64,000 nucleotides of DNA from Litchfieldia salsa. Lineage in GTDB: Bacteria; Bacillota; Bacilli; Bacillales; Bacillaceae_L. A model generated the notes under the pieces. That model was given only the letters and a program-made list of their open reading frames with translations, had not been told where the DNA came from and did not search any database. Shown here piece after piece: positions 52,562-61,567 of this stretch. Position numbers and translations under genes: made by a program. How positions within the stretch are numbered: position 1 is the first letter of the stretch; every line of letters begins with the position of its first letter. The stretch is from contig NZ_FNJU01000003.1 of assembly GCF_900104555.1 (NCBI RefSeq), forward strand, positions 372,001-436,000, read 5' to 3'.

Positions 52562-53275
52562 TTACTTATCAAGATGCAAACCACATTCTGTTTTTTCATG
52601 ATTTGACCATCTTCCCCCGCGTAGATTATCATCAAAAACAGGTTGTGTACAAGGTTCACAGCCAATACTCGGGTAATTCTTGTCATGTAATTCATTATAA
52701 GGTAAGTTGTTCAAGTGAATATATGTCCATACGTCGTCCCAAGTCCATTCAATAAGGGGACAAATCTTTACCAGTTTAAATTTTTCGTCTTTATTGATAA
52801 ATTGCAAATGTTTTCGAGCTGGTGATTGATCTTTTCTTAACCCCGATACCCATGCCAAATTATCAGATAATACTTCTTTTAATGGTTCTACTTTTCTTAT
52901 TTGGCAACAAAGATCTGGTCTACTTTTCCAAAGTTCATCACCATATTGATTCTTTTGTTCTAGTAGGGTTAAATTCGGTTTTTTTAACTCAATTTTCAGT
53001 TTTGGATATCTGCTCTTAACTTGATCGATTAATTTATAGGTTTCTTTAAAATGTAACCCTGTATCAAGGAACACTATTCTAGCATCTTTTTTTACTTTAT
53101 ATATTAAATCAATTAACACCATTCCTTCTGCTCCAAAACTACAAGCATATACAACATCCTCATCACCATATGTTGTATATGTCCATTTCAACAGTTGAAA
53201 ATAGTCTTTAACTGATTGGTTTAAATTAGAGACTTCTTCCTCTTGCCATGTATTAAATGTAATTAATTCACTCAA
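52562..53275 (-). CDS. cysH: (Phospho)adenylylsulfate reductase CysH
   Basis: 237 residues. PAPS-reductase fold with SFGAEGMVLIDL, the 4Fe-4S Cys pairs in DLCCQIRKVEPL and CEPCTQPV, and the catalytic Cys in TECGLHLDK at the C-terminus. The Fe-S pattern is that of enzymes that reduce APS as well as PAPS, giving sulfite. TTG start after AAGGAG. Homologous to B. subtilis YitB/CysH. Confidence 0.94.
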   Translation of the reverse strand: MSELITFNTWQEEEVSNLNQSVKDYFQLLKWTYTTYGDEDVVYACSFGAEGMVLIDLIYKVKKDARIVFLDTGLHFKETYKLIDQVKSRYPKLKIELKKPNLTLLEQKNQYGDELWKSRPDLCCQIRKVEPLKEVLSDNLAWVSGLRKDQSPARKHLQFINKDEKFKLVKICPLIEWTWDDVWTYIHLNNLPYNELHDKNYPSIGCEPCTQPVFDDNLRGGRWSNHEKTECGLHLDK

Positions 53276-53308
53276 ACAAAAAGCACTCCTTCCTTTGAAG
53301 GTTAAAAT

Positions 53309-53851
53309 TCATCTTAGCGGTGGAAAATCAAGTAGAATAAGATCATTATTTTTGACCTTTACTTTATTCATCGAATTAATACTCCCGACCGTTTTAATCG
53401 AAATAAGAGCTCTTATCCATGAGCCGTGGCCAAAGACTATGACATTCGAATAGTCGTTATATACCTCTATAAAACGAAGAACTCTCTTTTCAAAATCGAT
53501 TAAAGATTCTCCCAAGGTCAACTTTTTAGGTTCCTCAGTCCATAATACGGGATAGTCATTTAAGAGAGTAGATTTTGGCACCCCTTCATATTCACCAAAA
53601 TTCAATTCATCCAATAGAGGTTCAATTTTAAATGAAGTATACCCATAATTTTCAGCAGTTTCCTGGGTACGAATCAAAGAACTAGTTAAAACAATGTCTG
53701 CAGGTTCAACCTGGCTTAACTTCTTCCTATTTTGATCGATTTCATATTGGTTTTCGCTTGTTAATGGCAAAATAGGGATATTTCGACTTCCTTGAAGTAC
53801 CCCTTTTTGATTCCATTCTGTAGGCAAGTGCCTTATAACGGCGATTTGCAT
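53309..53851 (-). CDS. Histidine phosphatase family protein within the sulfolactate operon
   Basis: 180 residues. N-terminal phosphohistidine motif VIRHLPTEWNQKG (RHxxTxxN variant), LTSSLIRTQETAE, ELNFGEYEG and VFGHGSWIRAL with the second catalytic His. It overlaps the upstream comA gene by 19 bp and precedes cysH by 33 bp. Family members dephosphorylate small phosphoesters. In B. subtilis this operon position is held by yitC (ComB phosphosulfolactate phosphatase), which is absent from the window, so this enzyme may take its role. GGAGG lies seven bases before the ATG. Confidence 0.88.
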   Translation of the reverse strand: MQIAVIRHLPTEWNQKGVLQGSRNIPILPLTSENQYEIDQNRKKLSQVEPADIVLTSSLIRTQETAENYGYTSFKIEPLLDELNFGEYEGVPKSTLLNDYPVLWTEEPKKLTLGESLIDFEKRVLRFIEVYNDYSNVIVFGHGSWIRALISIKTVGSINSMNKVKVKNNDLILLDFPPLR

Positions 53852-54603
53852 TGAATATCCTCCAAATAAAATGTTTCACTACGTAATCCTCTTCTTTGTG
53901 CTTCTAAAACAAGAGCATCTTGAAGTTTTACATTGCCTAAATTCACATTAGCACCAAATGAGTTAATAAAGAACATTTGATTTTTTGGTGTTGGAGCTTC
54001 AAAGATCACTCTATTTATATCAACATTTTTGGTCATTTCTTCTATTAATTTATCCTTAACCTTACCATTCCTATCATAAATACCAGCTGTTCCAGAGTCT
54101 CTACCTTCAGTAATCACATATTTACATCCAGCATCTAATAAAAGATTAATTTCATCCTTCCATTCTGATATAGGAAGATCTTTTTCTGCATCCTTTGATC
54201 CTACTTCACCAAGAACATAAAATTCTTTTTTTAGTTTATTTATTAATGTAAGTCTTTCTTTAAGGGAAATGTCTAAAGTTCCATTGGAGACTTCAATCCA
54301 TTCAATTCCCAGTATCTTCAATTTACTTACATATTCATCCAATCTTTGTTGGTAGTAACATTTTTCGAATAATGTTCCTCCAAAGTAAGGTTTGATATTA
54401 TATTCCTTATATAATTTGATTTTTTCTTCAATATTTGGTGTAACATATGCGCAACCTATACCGATCTTTGCAATATCAATAAATTGGTGAAAGTCATTTA
54501 ATATGTTTCTTAATTCCCCTATCGGAGTTCCAAAATCTGCGATTGAAGTTATTCCATACAATCGATTTTTCAAGGTTCTATTTGGTAAGTCCAAAAACTC
54601 CAT
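53833..54603 (-). CDS. comA: Phosphosulfolactate synthase ComA (YitD-like)
   Basis: 256 residues of the ComA/(2R)-phospho-3-sulfolactate synthase family. Conserved YGITSIADFGTP, DIAKIGIGCAYV, GGTLFEKCYYQ, EWIEVSNGTLDI, YVITEGRDSGTAGIYD and VIFEAPTPKNQMFFI. It adds sulfite to phosphoenolpyruvate. B. subtilis YitD is the homologue; sulfolactate accumulates in its spores. First gene of the operon. The ATG at 54603 is about 11 bases after GGAGG. Not related to the competence regulator ComA. Confidence 0.93.
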   Translation of the reverse strand: MEFLDLPNRTLKNRLYGITSIADFGTPIGELRNILNDFHQFIDIAKIGIGCAYVTPNIEEKIKLYKEYNIKPYFGGTLFEKCYYQQRLDEYVSKLKILGIEWIEVSNGTLDISLKERLTLINKLKKEFYVLGEVGSKDAEKDLPISEWKDEINLLLDAGCKYVITEGRDSGTAGIYDRNGKVKDKLIEEMTKNVDINRVIFEAPTPKNQMFFINSFGANVNLGNVKLQDALVLEAQRRGLRSETFYLEDIQCKSPL

Positions 54604-54817
54604 CGTGATAAGCGCCTCCTTTGCTTTACAGTTCATATGTTATTCATCTACTAGGAAAGGGTGTATAGAATAGGCTTTTTTAATAAAAAATAAAACAATT
54701 GTTAACTTTAACTTACAAAATTTACAACAGAAGATGATTTTTAACGAGGTATAGACGGAAGACAATAACGGAAAGATACAAATGTATTAAATTTGTGTAT
54801 AAGGAGTTGCAAGTTAC

Positions 54818-56065
54818 TTGTCCAGTCAAAAAAATACAGGAATGACAATAGTAGCGATTGGCTCAATTCCCCTGATCCTTGTACTAGGTAATTCAATGTT
54901 AATCCCAATTTTACCGCAAATGCAAAAAGAACTTGGAATTAGTCAATTTCAAGTAAGTTTAGTGATTACTGTATTTTCAGTCGCAGCCGCCATTTCAATT
55001 CCGATTTTGGGGTATCTTTCAGACAGATTTTCTAGAAAAGCAATAATAGTACCAGCCCTCACACTCTATGGTGTAGGTGGCTTATTAGCTGGAATGGCCG
55101 CATCTTGGTTTTCAAATCCATTTATGTGGATCATGGTAGGAAGGGTCATGCAAGGTATTGGTGCTGCTGGTACCGCCCCCATCGCTATGGCTTTGACAGG
55201 AGATTTATATAAGGGCGGACAACAAAGTAAAGTTCTAGGACTCGTTGAAGCATCTAATGGGTTTGGAAAAGTCATATCACCTATAATCGGTTCATTATTG
55301 GCCTTGCTATTTTGGTATGCTGCATTTTATGCATTTCCTATTTTTTGCTTAGGTTCTATCCTACTTACAATGTTTTTTGTAAAAGAAAAGAACCAAAAAA
55401 AAGAACCGCCTCCTTTCGGAAAATACTTCAAGGGACTCATAACAGTCTTTAAAAACGAAGGAAGATGGCTGTTTACCGCTTACTTAGCAGGAGCAACCTG
55501 TTTATTTACTTTATTTGGGATTTTATTCTATCTTTCAGACATTCTCGAAACCGTACATAAAATTGACGGTTTAATAAAAGGAGCAATTCTTGCAATTCCT
55601 TTACTATTTATGACAACAACCTCCTATTTTACCGGGAGTAAGATTGGGAAGAATATGCCTTTAATGAAAAAGTTAATTATATTTGGTTTAGGCTTTATGA
55701 CAATATCTTTTTCAACCTTAATCTTTTTTGAGTCACTTGTCCCATTCATTGCCATCTTAGTCATAAGTAGCGTCGGTACAGGTTTAGTATTACCATGCAT
55801 AAATAGTCTAATTACAGGGTCTGTAGATGCATCAAAAAGAGGGTTTGTGACTTCTCTTTATGGGTCTGTACGATTTCTAGGAGTGGCAGTTGGACCTCCT
55901 ATTTTCGGTTGGCTAATGGCCTGGTCTCGAACAGGGATGTTCTTAATCACAGCATCATTGACCTTAGTTGTTGGATTGCTTTGTATGGCTTTAATTCACG
56001 TTAAAAAGAAAAAACCAAGTGAGAATACTAAGGATTCTCTCTTTAATAAATTACAACTTACTTAG
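54818..56065 (+). CDS. MFS exporter divergent from the sulfolactate operon (YitG-like)
   Basis: 415 residues with 12 predicted membrane segments. Signature [14 protein letters not shown] in loop 2-3 and [20 protein letters not shown] (motif-C-like, antiporter). Similar in type to bacillibactin and multidrug exporters. B. subtilis has a similar MFS gene (yitG) at the end of the yit sulfolactate operon, so sulfolactate or a related acid is a candidate substrate. TTG start after AAGGAG. Confidence 0.82.
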   Translation: MSSQKNTGMTIVAIGSIPLILVLGNSMLIPILPQMQKELGISQFQVSLVITVFSVAAAISIPILGYLSDRFSRKAIIVPALTLYGVGGLLAGMAASWFSNPFMWIMVGRVMQGIGAAGTAPIAMALTGDLYKGGQQSKVLGLVEASNGFGKVISPIIGSLLALLFWYAAFYAFPIFCLGSILLTMFFVKEKNQKKEPPPFGKYFKGLITVFKNEGRWLFTAYLAGATCLFTLFGILFYLSDILETVHKIDGLIKGAILAIPLLFMTTTSYFTGSKIGKNMPLMKKLIIFGLGFMTISFSTLIFFESLVPFIAILVISSVGTGLVLPCINSLITGSVDASKRGFVTSLYGSVRFLGVAVGPPIFGWLMAWSRTGMFLITASLTLVVGLLCMALIHVKKKKPSENTKDSLFNKLQLT

Positions 56066-56088
56066 TCGTTTTAAGGAGGAAAATCAAG

Positions 56089-56373
56089 GTGCAAATCTTT
56101 TTATCACCAGAATTAATGACACAAGAATATCAAATTATAAATGTAATTAACCAAAATGAGAAAGCAATTGGCTATGTTACGTTCCTGATTGATGAGAAAA
56201 AAATGTATGTTTATGGCCTATGTGAAGAAGAAGGTGTTAGTGAGGATTTTAAAGACCTTATAAAACCTTATATACAAGGGATGTCAAAGGCGAAACCTGA
56301 ATTAGATGTATACTCTTATATTTCAATCGGTGGAAAAAAGCTTGAAATTGGGGATTCCAAAAGCGAAAAGTAG
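56089..56373 (+). CDS. Small hypothetical protein, 94 residues
   Basis: GTG start nine bases after TAAGGAGG and 23 bp after the MFS stop, so cotranscribed. It begins MQIFLSPELMTQEYQIIN and is beta-rich with a helical C-terminal part (EDFKDLIKPYIQGMSKAKPE). Soluble, unknown family. Confidence 0.7.
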   Translation: MQIFLSPELMTQEYQIINVINQNEKAIGYVTFLIDEKKMYVYGLCEEEGVSEDFKDLIKPYIQGMSKAKPELDVYSYISIGGKKLEIGDSKSEK

Positions 56374-56374
56374 T

Positions 56375-56406
56375 GCTTATGGCTGTCACATTGTTGACAG
56401 CCATAG
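56375..56406 (+). terminator. Terminator after the MFS two-gene unit
   Basis: GCTTATGGCTGTCA / TGACAGCCATAGC. The T-tract is weak. Confidence 0.6.
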
Positions 56407-56468
56407 CATGTTATTAAAAAGTAAAAAAGCAATCTTTCTATAGTGGCTAATAACAAAAGTACCTTGGG

Positions 56469-57329
56469 TTACTTTTGACTGTTATCACCTTCTGCAAAAT
56501 ACATAAAGCCAATTGCACCTTCCCCAGTATGGGTGCTGATTACCGGTGTAGTATACTCAATTGTTATATCATTAAACCCAGTTAAATCGAAGATCGATTC
56601 TTTTACTTTTGATGCAAGTTCATAAGCCTCGGCATGTACAATACTTACGGCTTTAATCACTTTTCCTTTTGTATCTTCGGAGAATTGATTAGTTAAATAC
56701 TTTACAATTTGTGATTGACTTCGCACCTTCGCAGTCGGAGTATAAACCCCGTCAGCTAATGAAGCAATAGGCTTAATATTTAATAGTGATCCTATCATCG
56801 CTTTCCCTCTACCAATACGACCACCTTTAACAAGGTTGTCCAACTTATCAACTACTACGAATAAATAAGTATTATCTCGTATCTCATCGATTTTTTTAAT
56901 AATTTCTCTACTTGAAAAACCATCTTCAGCCATTCTATTAGCCTCAAGCACTTGATAACTTAACGCTTTAGATATAAATTTGGAATCAATCACCGTAACT
57001 TTTGTTTCAGTGATTTGTGCTGCACTTTCAGCAGAACTTACAGTTCCACTCATACCACTGGTCATATGTATTGAAATAATCTCACTTCCATCCTGCCCTA
57101 GTCTGTCATAAACTTCAACGAACTGACCAACAGCTGGTTGAGAACTTTTTGGTAACTCTTCACTATTCTTCATCTTTTCAATAAATTCTTTCGGTGATAT
57201 GTCTACTCGATCTAAATAGGTCTGATTATCAATCGTTATAGATAAAGGTACAATCTCTATATTTAATGATTTTGCTAAGTCTAGAGATAAATCCGAAGTC
57301 GAATCAGTTACAATTTTCACCTTACTCAT
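56469..57329 (-). CDS. DegV family fatty-acid-binding protein
   Basis: 286 residues. DegV signature VTDSTSDLS at the N-terminus, KSSQPAVGQF, HMTSGMSGT, DSKFIS and VDKLDNLVKGGRIGRGKAM, with the C-terminal STHTGEGAIGFMY. FakB-like DegV proteins bind fatty acids and present them to FakA kinase. The B. subtilis homologue may be YitS. A hairpin CAAAAGTAACC / GGTACTTTTG overlaps its 3' end. Confidence 0.9.
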   Translation of the reverse strand: MSKVKIVTDSTSDLSLDLAKSLNIEIVPLSITIDNQTYLDRVDISPKEFIEKMKNSEELPKSSQPAVGQFVEVYDRLGQDGSEIISIHMTSGMSGTVSSAESAAQITETKVTVIDSKFISKALSYQVLEANRMAEDGFSSREIIKKIDEIRDNTYLFVVVDKLDNLVKGGRIGRGKAMIGSLLNIKPIASLADGVYTPTAKVRSQSQIVKYLTNQFSEDTKGKVIKAVSIVHAEAYELASKVKESIFDLTGFNDITIEYTTPVISTHTGEGAIGFMYFAEGDNSQK

Positions 57330-57434
57330 AAATCCACTTCCCTACCTAAGTATGCCTTTTTACTATCATTATACTATAAAATATTAAAATTTAAACTTTC
57401 TACCAAAAAAGAACTTGTAGTAAAGAGTAAAAAA

Positions 57435-57469
57435 AAGACTTACCCAAAGCCTAGACCAGGATAAGTCTT
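57435..57469 (-). terminator. Terminator of ilvA
   Basis: AAGACTTA / TAAGTCTT stem with a branched loop, followed by eight T residues on the minus strand, 50 bases after the ilvA stop. Confidence 0.65.
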
Positions 57470-57520
57470 GATAATAGATCAATTATATGTAGGCGGGTGC
57501 GTAGTCTTCCGCCTTATAAA

Positions 57521-58792
57521 TTAAATTAGCAAATTAAATAAGATACTTTCTTTGTTCACTTCAGTATATTTAAATCCTTTTTTAACTAATCTTTGAATAA
57601 GTTGACTATAGTCTTCACGTTTTTTTAGCTCTATTCCAACCAATGCAGGACCTTTATCTTTGTTATTCTTTTTTGTATATTCAAAACGAGTGATATCATC
57701 TGTTGGTCCTAAAACCTCGTCCAGAAATTCCCTTAATGCACCTGCTCTTTGAGGGAAATTTACAATAAAATAATATTGGAGACCTTCGTATATCATCGAT
57801 CTTTCCTTAATTTCTTGCATTCTACCTATGTCGTTATTACCACCACTCACAATACAAACAACCGTTTTCCCTCGTATTTCATCTTTATAAAAATCCAATG
57901 CAGCTATCGGTAACGCGCCTGCTGGTTCTGCAACAATAGCATTTTCGTTATATAACTCTAGAATTGTCGTACAAACTTTTCCTTCTGGAACTAGCAGAAT
58001 ATCATCCAAAACATTCCGACAAATCTCATACGTTTTCTCTCCAACAGTTTTAACTGCAGCACCATCTACGAATTTATCAATATGATCTAAGCTGATCAAT
58101 TCGCCTTGTTTAAGTGAACTCTTCATACTCGGAGCACCAGCAGGTTCAACCCCAATAATCTTAGTTAAAGGAGAAATACTCTTCATATAAGTACTAACCC
58201 CAGAGATGAGACCTCCTCCACCGATACTAGCAAAGACAAAATCGATTGGTTCTTCACAATCATTAAGAATTTCAACAGCAACGGTTCCTTGTCCTGCAAT
58301 AACATCGTGGTCATCAAAAGGATGAATAAACGAACTCTTTTCTTCTTCACTACACTTAAGTGCTTCTATATAAGAATCATCAAAAGTATCGCCTACTAGA
58401 ATTATTTCAACATATTCCCGACCAAATAACTCAACCTGAGACACTTTTTGTCTTGGTGTAGTTGATGGCATAAATATTTTCCCTTTAATCTTTAATGTTC
58501 TGCAAGAATAAGCTACACCTTGAGCATGGTTTCCGGCACTTGCACAAACAACTCCATTTACTAGCTCTTCTGTAGGGATGTTTTTGATTCTATTGTAGGC
58601 ACCTCTTATTTTAAAGGAACGGACGACTTGTAAATCTTCACGTTTTAATAATAAATTACACTCATATCTTTCAGATAATAATTCATTTCTCTGTAAAGGT
58701 GTGTGGCTTACAACGTCTTTTACAGTTTGATTAGCTCTAATGATATCTTCAACCTGTACTTTTACAGACGTTTGTTTTACTTGTTGAGTCAT
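57521..58792 (-). CDS. ilvA: Threonine ammonia-lyase IlvA
   Basis: 423 residues. PLP Lys in RSFKIRGAYN, CASAGNHAQGVAYS, SIGGGGLISGVS phosphate loop and CIVSGGNND. A single C-terminal ACT-like domain (about 335-420) allows isoleucine/valine control, as in the B. subtilis enzyme of 422 residues. It converts threonine to 2-oxobutanoate in isoleucine synthesis. The ATG at 58792 follows GGTGG by six bases. Monocistronic. Confidence 0.95.
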   Translation of the reverse strand: MTQQVKQTSVKVQVEDIIRANQTVKDVVSHTPLQRNELLSERYECNLLLKREDLQVVRSFKIRGAYNRIKNIPTEELVNGVVCASAGNHAQGVAYSCRTLKIKGKIFMPSTTPRQKVSQVELFGREYVEIILVGDTFDDSYIEALKCSEEEKSSFIHPFDDHDVIAGQGTVAVEILNDCEEPIDFVFASIGGGGLISGVSTYMKSISPLTKIIGVEPAGAPSMKSSLKQGELISLDHIDKFVDGAAVKTVGEKTYEICRNVLDDILLVPEGKVCTTILELYNENAIVAEPAGALPIAALDFYKDEIRGKTVVCIVSGGNNDIGRMQEIKERSMIYEGLQYYFIVNFPQRAGALREFLDEVLGPTDDITRFEYTKKNNKDKGPALVGIELKKREDYSQLIQRLVKKGFKYTEVNKESILFNLLI

Positions 58793-59035
58793 AAAATTCC
58801 ACCCAAATCCTTTCAAAATGTTTTTAAGCTATTACTGCAATGCAGTTTTATTTAATTTGTAAATTATAACATGAATTTAAGTCGAATATATAAAATTTTC
58901 AAATTTTTTTCATTTCTCATTTATATTAAATTCTTACCCGTAAATACATATCATTTAATCTCTAACTTTTTGTATACAATTGATCATATGGAACAGAATA
59001 CAATTATCAAAACTAATGCTGAAAGGGTGAAGAAA

Positions 59036-59260
59036 ATGGAATATAGTTTATTAGCCTATGATAGTGCTTACCCTTGTGAAGTGACAATCGACGAGGATAA
59101 TGGTCGCTATATGATTAGGAAAGCAGATACGAGTGGGGAAGTTTTTAATGAGCCAATGGAATTAATCAAATGGGTCAAGTCCAATTGGTCACAAGAAGAT
59201 TTCCGTGATCCAGAAGCATTTGAAAATTTCATGCAAGAGATTGAAAACTACGGCAAATAA
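59036..59260 (+). CDS. Small hypothetical protein (YpmP-like?)
   Basis: 74 residues beginning MEYSLLAYDSAYPCEV, acidic, with a helical C-terminal part (DPEAFENFMQEIENYG). The N-terminally longer reading from 58871 is unlikely; GAAAGGGTG lies shortly before the ATG at 59036. The neighbourhood next to ilvA recalls B. subtilis ypmP, but I cannot confirm identity. Function unknown. Confidence 0.65.
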   Translation: MEYSLLAYDSAYPCEVTIDEDNGRYMIRKADTSGEVFNEPMELIKWVKSNWSQEDFRDPEAFENFMQEIENYGK

Positions 59261-59411
59261 ATTTCACAAAATATTCATTTTTTAATATTCATGTGAGACT
59301 AAATGTTAAGCTCAACTTGAAGCCATATGATATAATAAATAAGTAATTACATCTTATTCATTCTAAATGGATAAGTATTAAATGATTATTTAAGAGAAAG
59401 AATGTGATTAA

Positions 59412-60047
59412 ATGGCAAATACACATGTTTTCACTAAAGGTGAGGAAATTGCAAATGCAATCATTCATGGTATTGGTGTACTTTTAAGTATAGCAGCTCT
59501 TGTTATTCTAATTGTTCATTCATCAATTCATGGTACTGCTTGGCATGTTGTAAGCTTTACTTTATTTGGAGTAACAATGGTTCTCCTATACTTGTGCTCT
59601 ACTCTTGTTCATGCTTTCCCACCAGGGAAAGTAAAAGACTTATTCGAGATTTTTGATCACTCTGCGATTTATTTCTTTATTGCAGGGACCTATACTCCTT
59701 TTATGTTTATAGCTGTCAATGGATGGTTAGGATGGACTCTATTTGGAACAGTTTGGGGACTTGCAATAGGAGGAACTATTTTCAAAGCCTTCTTTGTAAA
59801 AAAGTTTCTGCATGTATCAACACTTCTATATATTGTATTAGGTTGGTTAATCGTATTTGCTTGGGGAAATTTAGTTGAAAATGTACACCCAACAGGCATT
59901 GCTTTATTAGTTACTGGTGGGATTCTATATACAATTGGTGCGATTTTCTACGTATGGAGAGGATTCAAATTTCACCACGCAATTTGGCATCTATTTGTTC
60001 TTGCAGCTTCAATTACTCATTTTTTCTCAGTCCTATATCTCGTTTAA
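59412..60047 (+). CDS. yplQ: Hemolysin III/PAQR family membrane protein YplQ
   Basis: 211 residues with seven membrane segments. PAQR/HlyIII motifs GEEIANAIIHGIGV (first), STLVHAFP and FDHSAIYFFIAGTYTPF, and the C-terminal HHAIWHLFVLAASITHFFS carrying the zinc-ligand His pair. YplQ in B. subtilis affects membrane homeostasis. The ribosome site is weak (AGAAAGAATGTG). Single gene with a shared terminator. Confidence 0.92.
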   Translation: MANTHVFTKGEEIANAIIHGIGVLLSIAALVILIVHSSIHGTAWHVVSFTLFGVTMVLLYLCSTLVHAFPPGKVKDLFEIFDHSAIYFFIAGTYTPFMFIAVNGWLGWTLFGTVWGLAIGGTIFKAFFVKKFLHVSTLLYIVLGWLIVFAWGNLVENVHPTGIALLVTGGILYTIGAIFYVWRGFKFHHAIWHLFVLAASITHFFSVLYLV

Positions 60048-60061
60048 AAAACGTTAATCTA

Positions 60062-60122
60062 AAAAAAAGAGACTGTCCCATTAGTGCCTATCAATGATGG
60101 CTTTTGGGAAGTCTCTTTTTTT
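60062..60122. terminator. Bidirectional terminator with a GACTGTCCCA arm
   Basis: AAAAGAGACTGTCCCA / TTGGGAAGTCTCTTTTTTT, with one bulge and an inner hairpin, lies between yplQ and dfrA. The arm is like those near 6631 and 27923. Confidence 0.8.
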
Positions 60123-60127
60123 ATTAG

Positions 60128-60613
60128 TTACTTCTTTTTTTCATACAAGCAGAAATAGTACTCATAGGGATTCTTCTCATCTTTGATCCCTTTTTCTCTA
60201 GTTTTCAAGTCCCAATTTTCTAAGTTAAAATTCGGAAAAAAGGTATCCCCCTCAAACTCTTCTTCTATTTCTGTAATATACAATTTGTCGACGAAAGGTA
60301 ATATTTCTTTAAAGATCTCTGAACCACCAATAACAAATATTTCCTTCTTAGTTTTACTAAGCTCTATGATTTCTTCGGTAGAATTAATCACCTCACAACC
60401 TTCTACAGCGTAAGAAAGGTTACGAGTAATGATAATATTCTCTCGTCCTGGTAAAGGCCGCCCGATTGATTCATATGTTTTTCTACCCATTACAATAGGG
60501 TGACCCATTGTTAGATTTTTGAAGTAAGCTAAATCCGCGGGTAGCCTCCATGGTAGGTCATTATCTTTTCCAATAAGCTTATTTTTGTCCATTGCTACAA
60601 GTAATGAAATCAT
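60128..60613 (-). CDS. dfrA: Dihydrofolate reductase DfrA
   Basis: 161 residues. MISLLVAMDKNKLIGKDNDLPW at the N-terminus (folate/NADPH contacts), MGRKTYESIGRPLPGR, FVIGGSEIFKEI and a C-terminal YEYYFCLYEKK. It makes tetrahydrofolate, needed after each ThyA turnover. The ATG at 60613 gives the family's length; the longer reading has no ribosome site. It follows thyA by 31 bp in an operon. Confidence 0.96.
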   Translation of the reverse strand: MISLLVAMDKNKLIGKDNDLPWRLPADLAYFKNLTMGHPIVMGRKTYESIGRPLPGRENIIITRNLSYAVEGCEVINSTEEIIELSKTKKEIFVIGGSEIFKEILPFVDKLYITEIEEEFEGDTFFPNFNLENWDLKTREKGIKDEKNPYEYYFCLYEKKK

Positions 60614-60644
60614 ACATTTACCCCATTTCCTTAATAATGAAGTT

Positions 60645-61439
60645 TTATACAGAAACTGCCCCTTTAATATGTGGATGAGGATTATAATTAATAATTTCAA
60701 AATCTTCAAAGTTATAATCGAAAATTGACTCTGGTTTTCTCTTAATAATAAGTTGCGGTAAATCTCTCGGCTCCCTTGTTAGTTGAAGTTTCGCCTGTTC
60801 TAAGTGATTAAGATAAAGATGCACATCTCCACCAGTAAAAACTAACTCTCCTACTTCAAGGTCACACTGTTGTGCTACCATATATGTTAAATAAGCATAA
60901 CTTGCGATATTAAACGGAAGTCCTAGGAAAGTATCGACCGAACGTTGTTGCCACATCAATGATAATTTTCCATCAGCTACATAGAATTGAAATGCATAAT
61001 GACATGGAGGTAACTTCATTTGATCGACTTCCCCAACGTTCCAAGCATTGACAATTAATCTTCTAGAGTCAGGATTTGTTTTGATTTGATTAATTACATT
61101 TTCAATTTGATCAACAAATTCACCATTCTTTGTTTCCCATTTTCTCCATTGAGATCCATAGACTGGACCAAGTTCTCCGCTTTCGTCTGCCCACTCATCC
61201 CAAATTGAAACACCATGATCTTTAAGGTACTTGATGTTTGTCTCACCTTTTAAAAACCAAAGTAATTCATGTAAGATTGATTTGATATGGAGTTTTTTTG
61301 TTGTAACTAGTGGAAATCCTTCCTGTAAGTCAAAACGAAGCTGTCTACCAAATACTGAAAGTGTCCCAGTACCTGTTCGGTCTTCTTTTTTCACACCATT
61401 TTGTAGAATGTCATTTAACAAGTCTTTATATTGCTGCAT
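60645..61439 (-). CDS. thyA: Thymidylate synthase ThyA (ThyB type, 264 residues)
   Basis: 264 residues, the classic ThyA size. Motifs [30 protein letters not shown], the catalytic Cys in [30 protein letters not shown] and [12 protein letters not shown]. It converts dUMP to dTMP using methylene-THF. Corresponds to B. subtilis thyB, also next to dfrA. The ATG at 61439 follows a GGGGG site. Confidence 0.96.
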   Translation of the reverse strand: MQQYKDLLNDILQNGVKKEDRTGTGTLSVFGRQLRFDLQEGFPLVTTKKLHIKSILHELLWFLKGETNIKYLKDHGVSIWDEWADESGELGPVYGSQWRKWETKNGEFVDQIENVINQIKTNPDSRRLIVNAWNVGEVDQMKLPPCHYAFQFYVADGKLSLMWQQRSVDTFLGLPFNIASYAYLTYMVAQQCDLEVGELVFTGGDVHLYLNHLEQAKLQLTREPRDLPQLIIKRKPESIFDYNFEDFEIINYNPHPHIKGAVSV

Positions 61440-61567
61440 AATTTGGTACCCCCATTGAGTGATTAATTTCAAGAAAAATAATCGATGCATCGAAATTCGC
61501 ATTATATAATTTTCAACGATAAAAATACAAAAATCAAGCTATTTCCTTAATAAATGTCGAAAAAAGT

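Noticed and set aside
53833-54603. Competence regulator ComA
   Set aside because: Same name only. The sequence is the phosphosulfolactate synthase TIM-barrel family, without receiver or LuxR domains.
58885-58910. CodY box upstream of ilvA (AATTTTCAAATTTTT)
   Set aside because: Four mismatches to AATTTTCWGAAAATT in a very AT-rich stretch, so chance is likely. It stays possible because ilvA is often a CodY target.
61480-61494. Palindrome TCGATGCATCGA upstream of thyA
   Set aside because: Short, with no associated promoter elements or second copy found; insufficient to call an operator.
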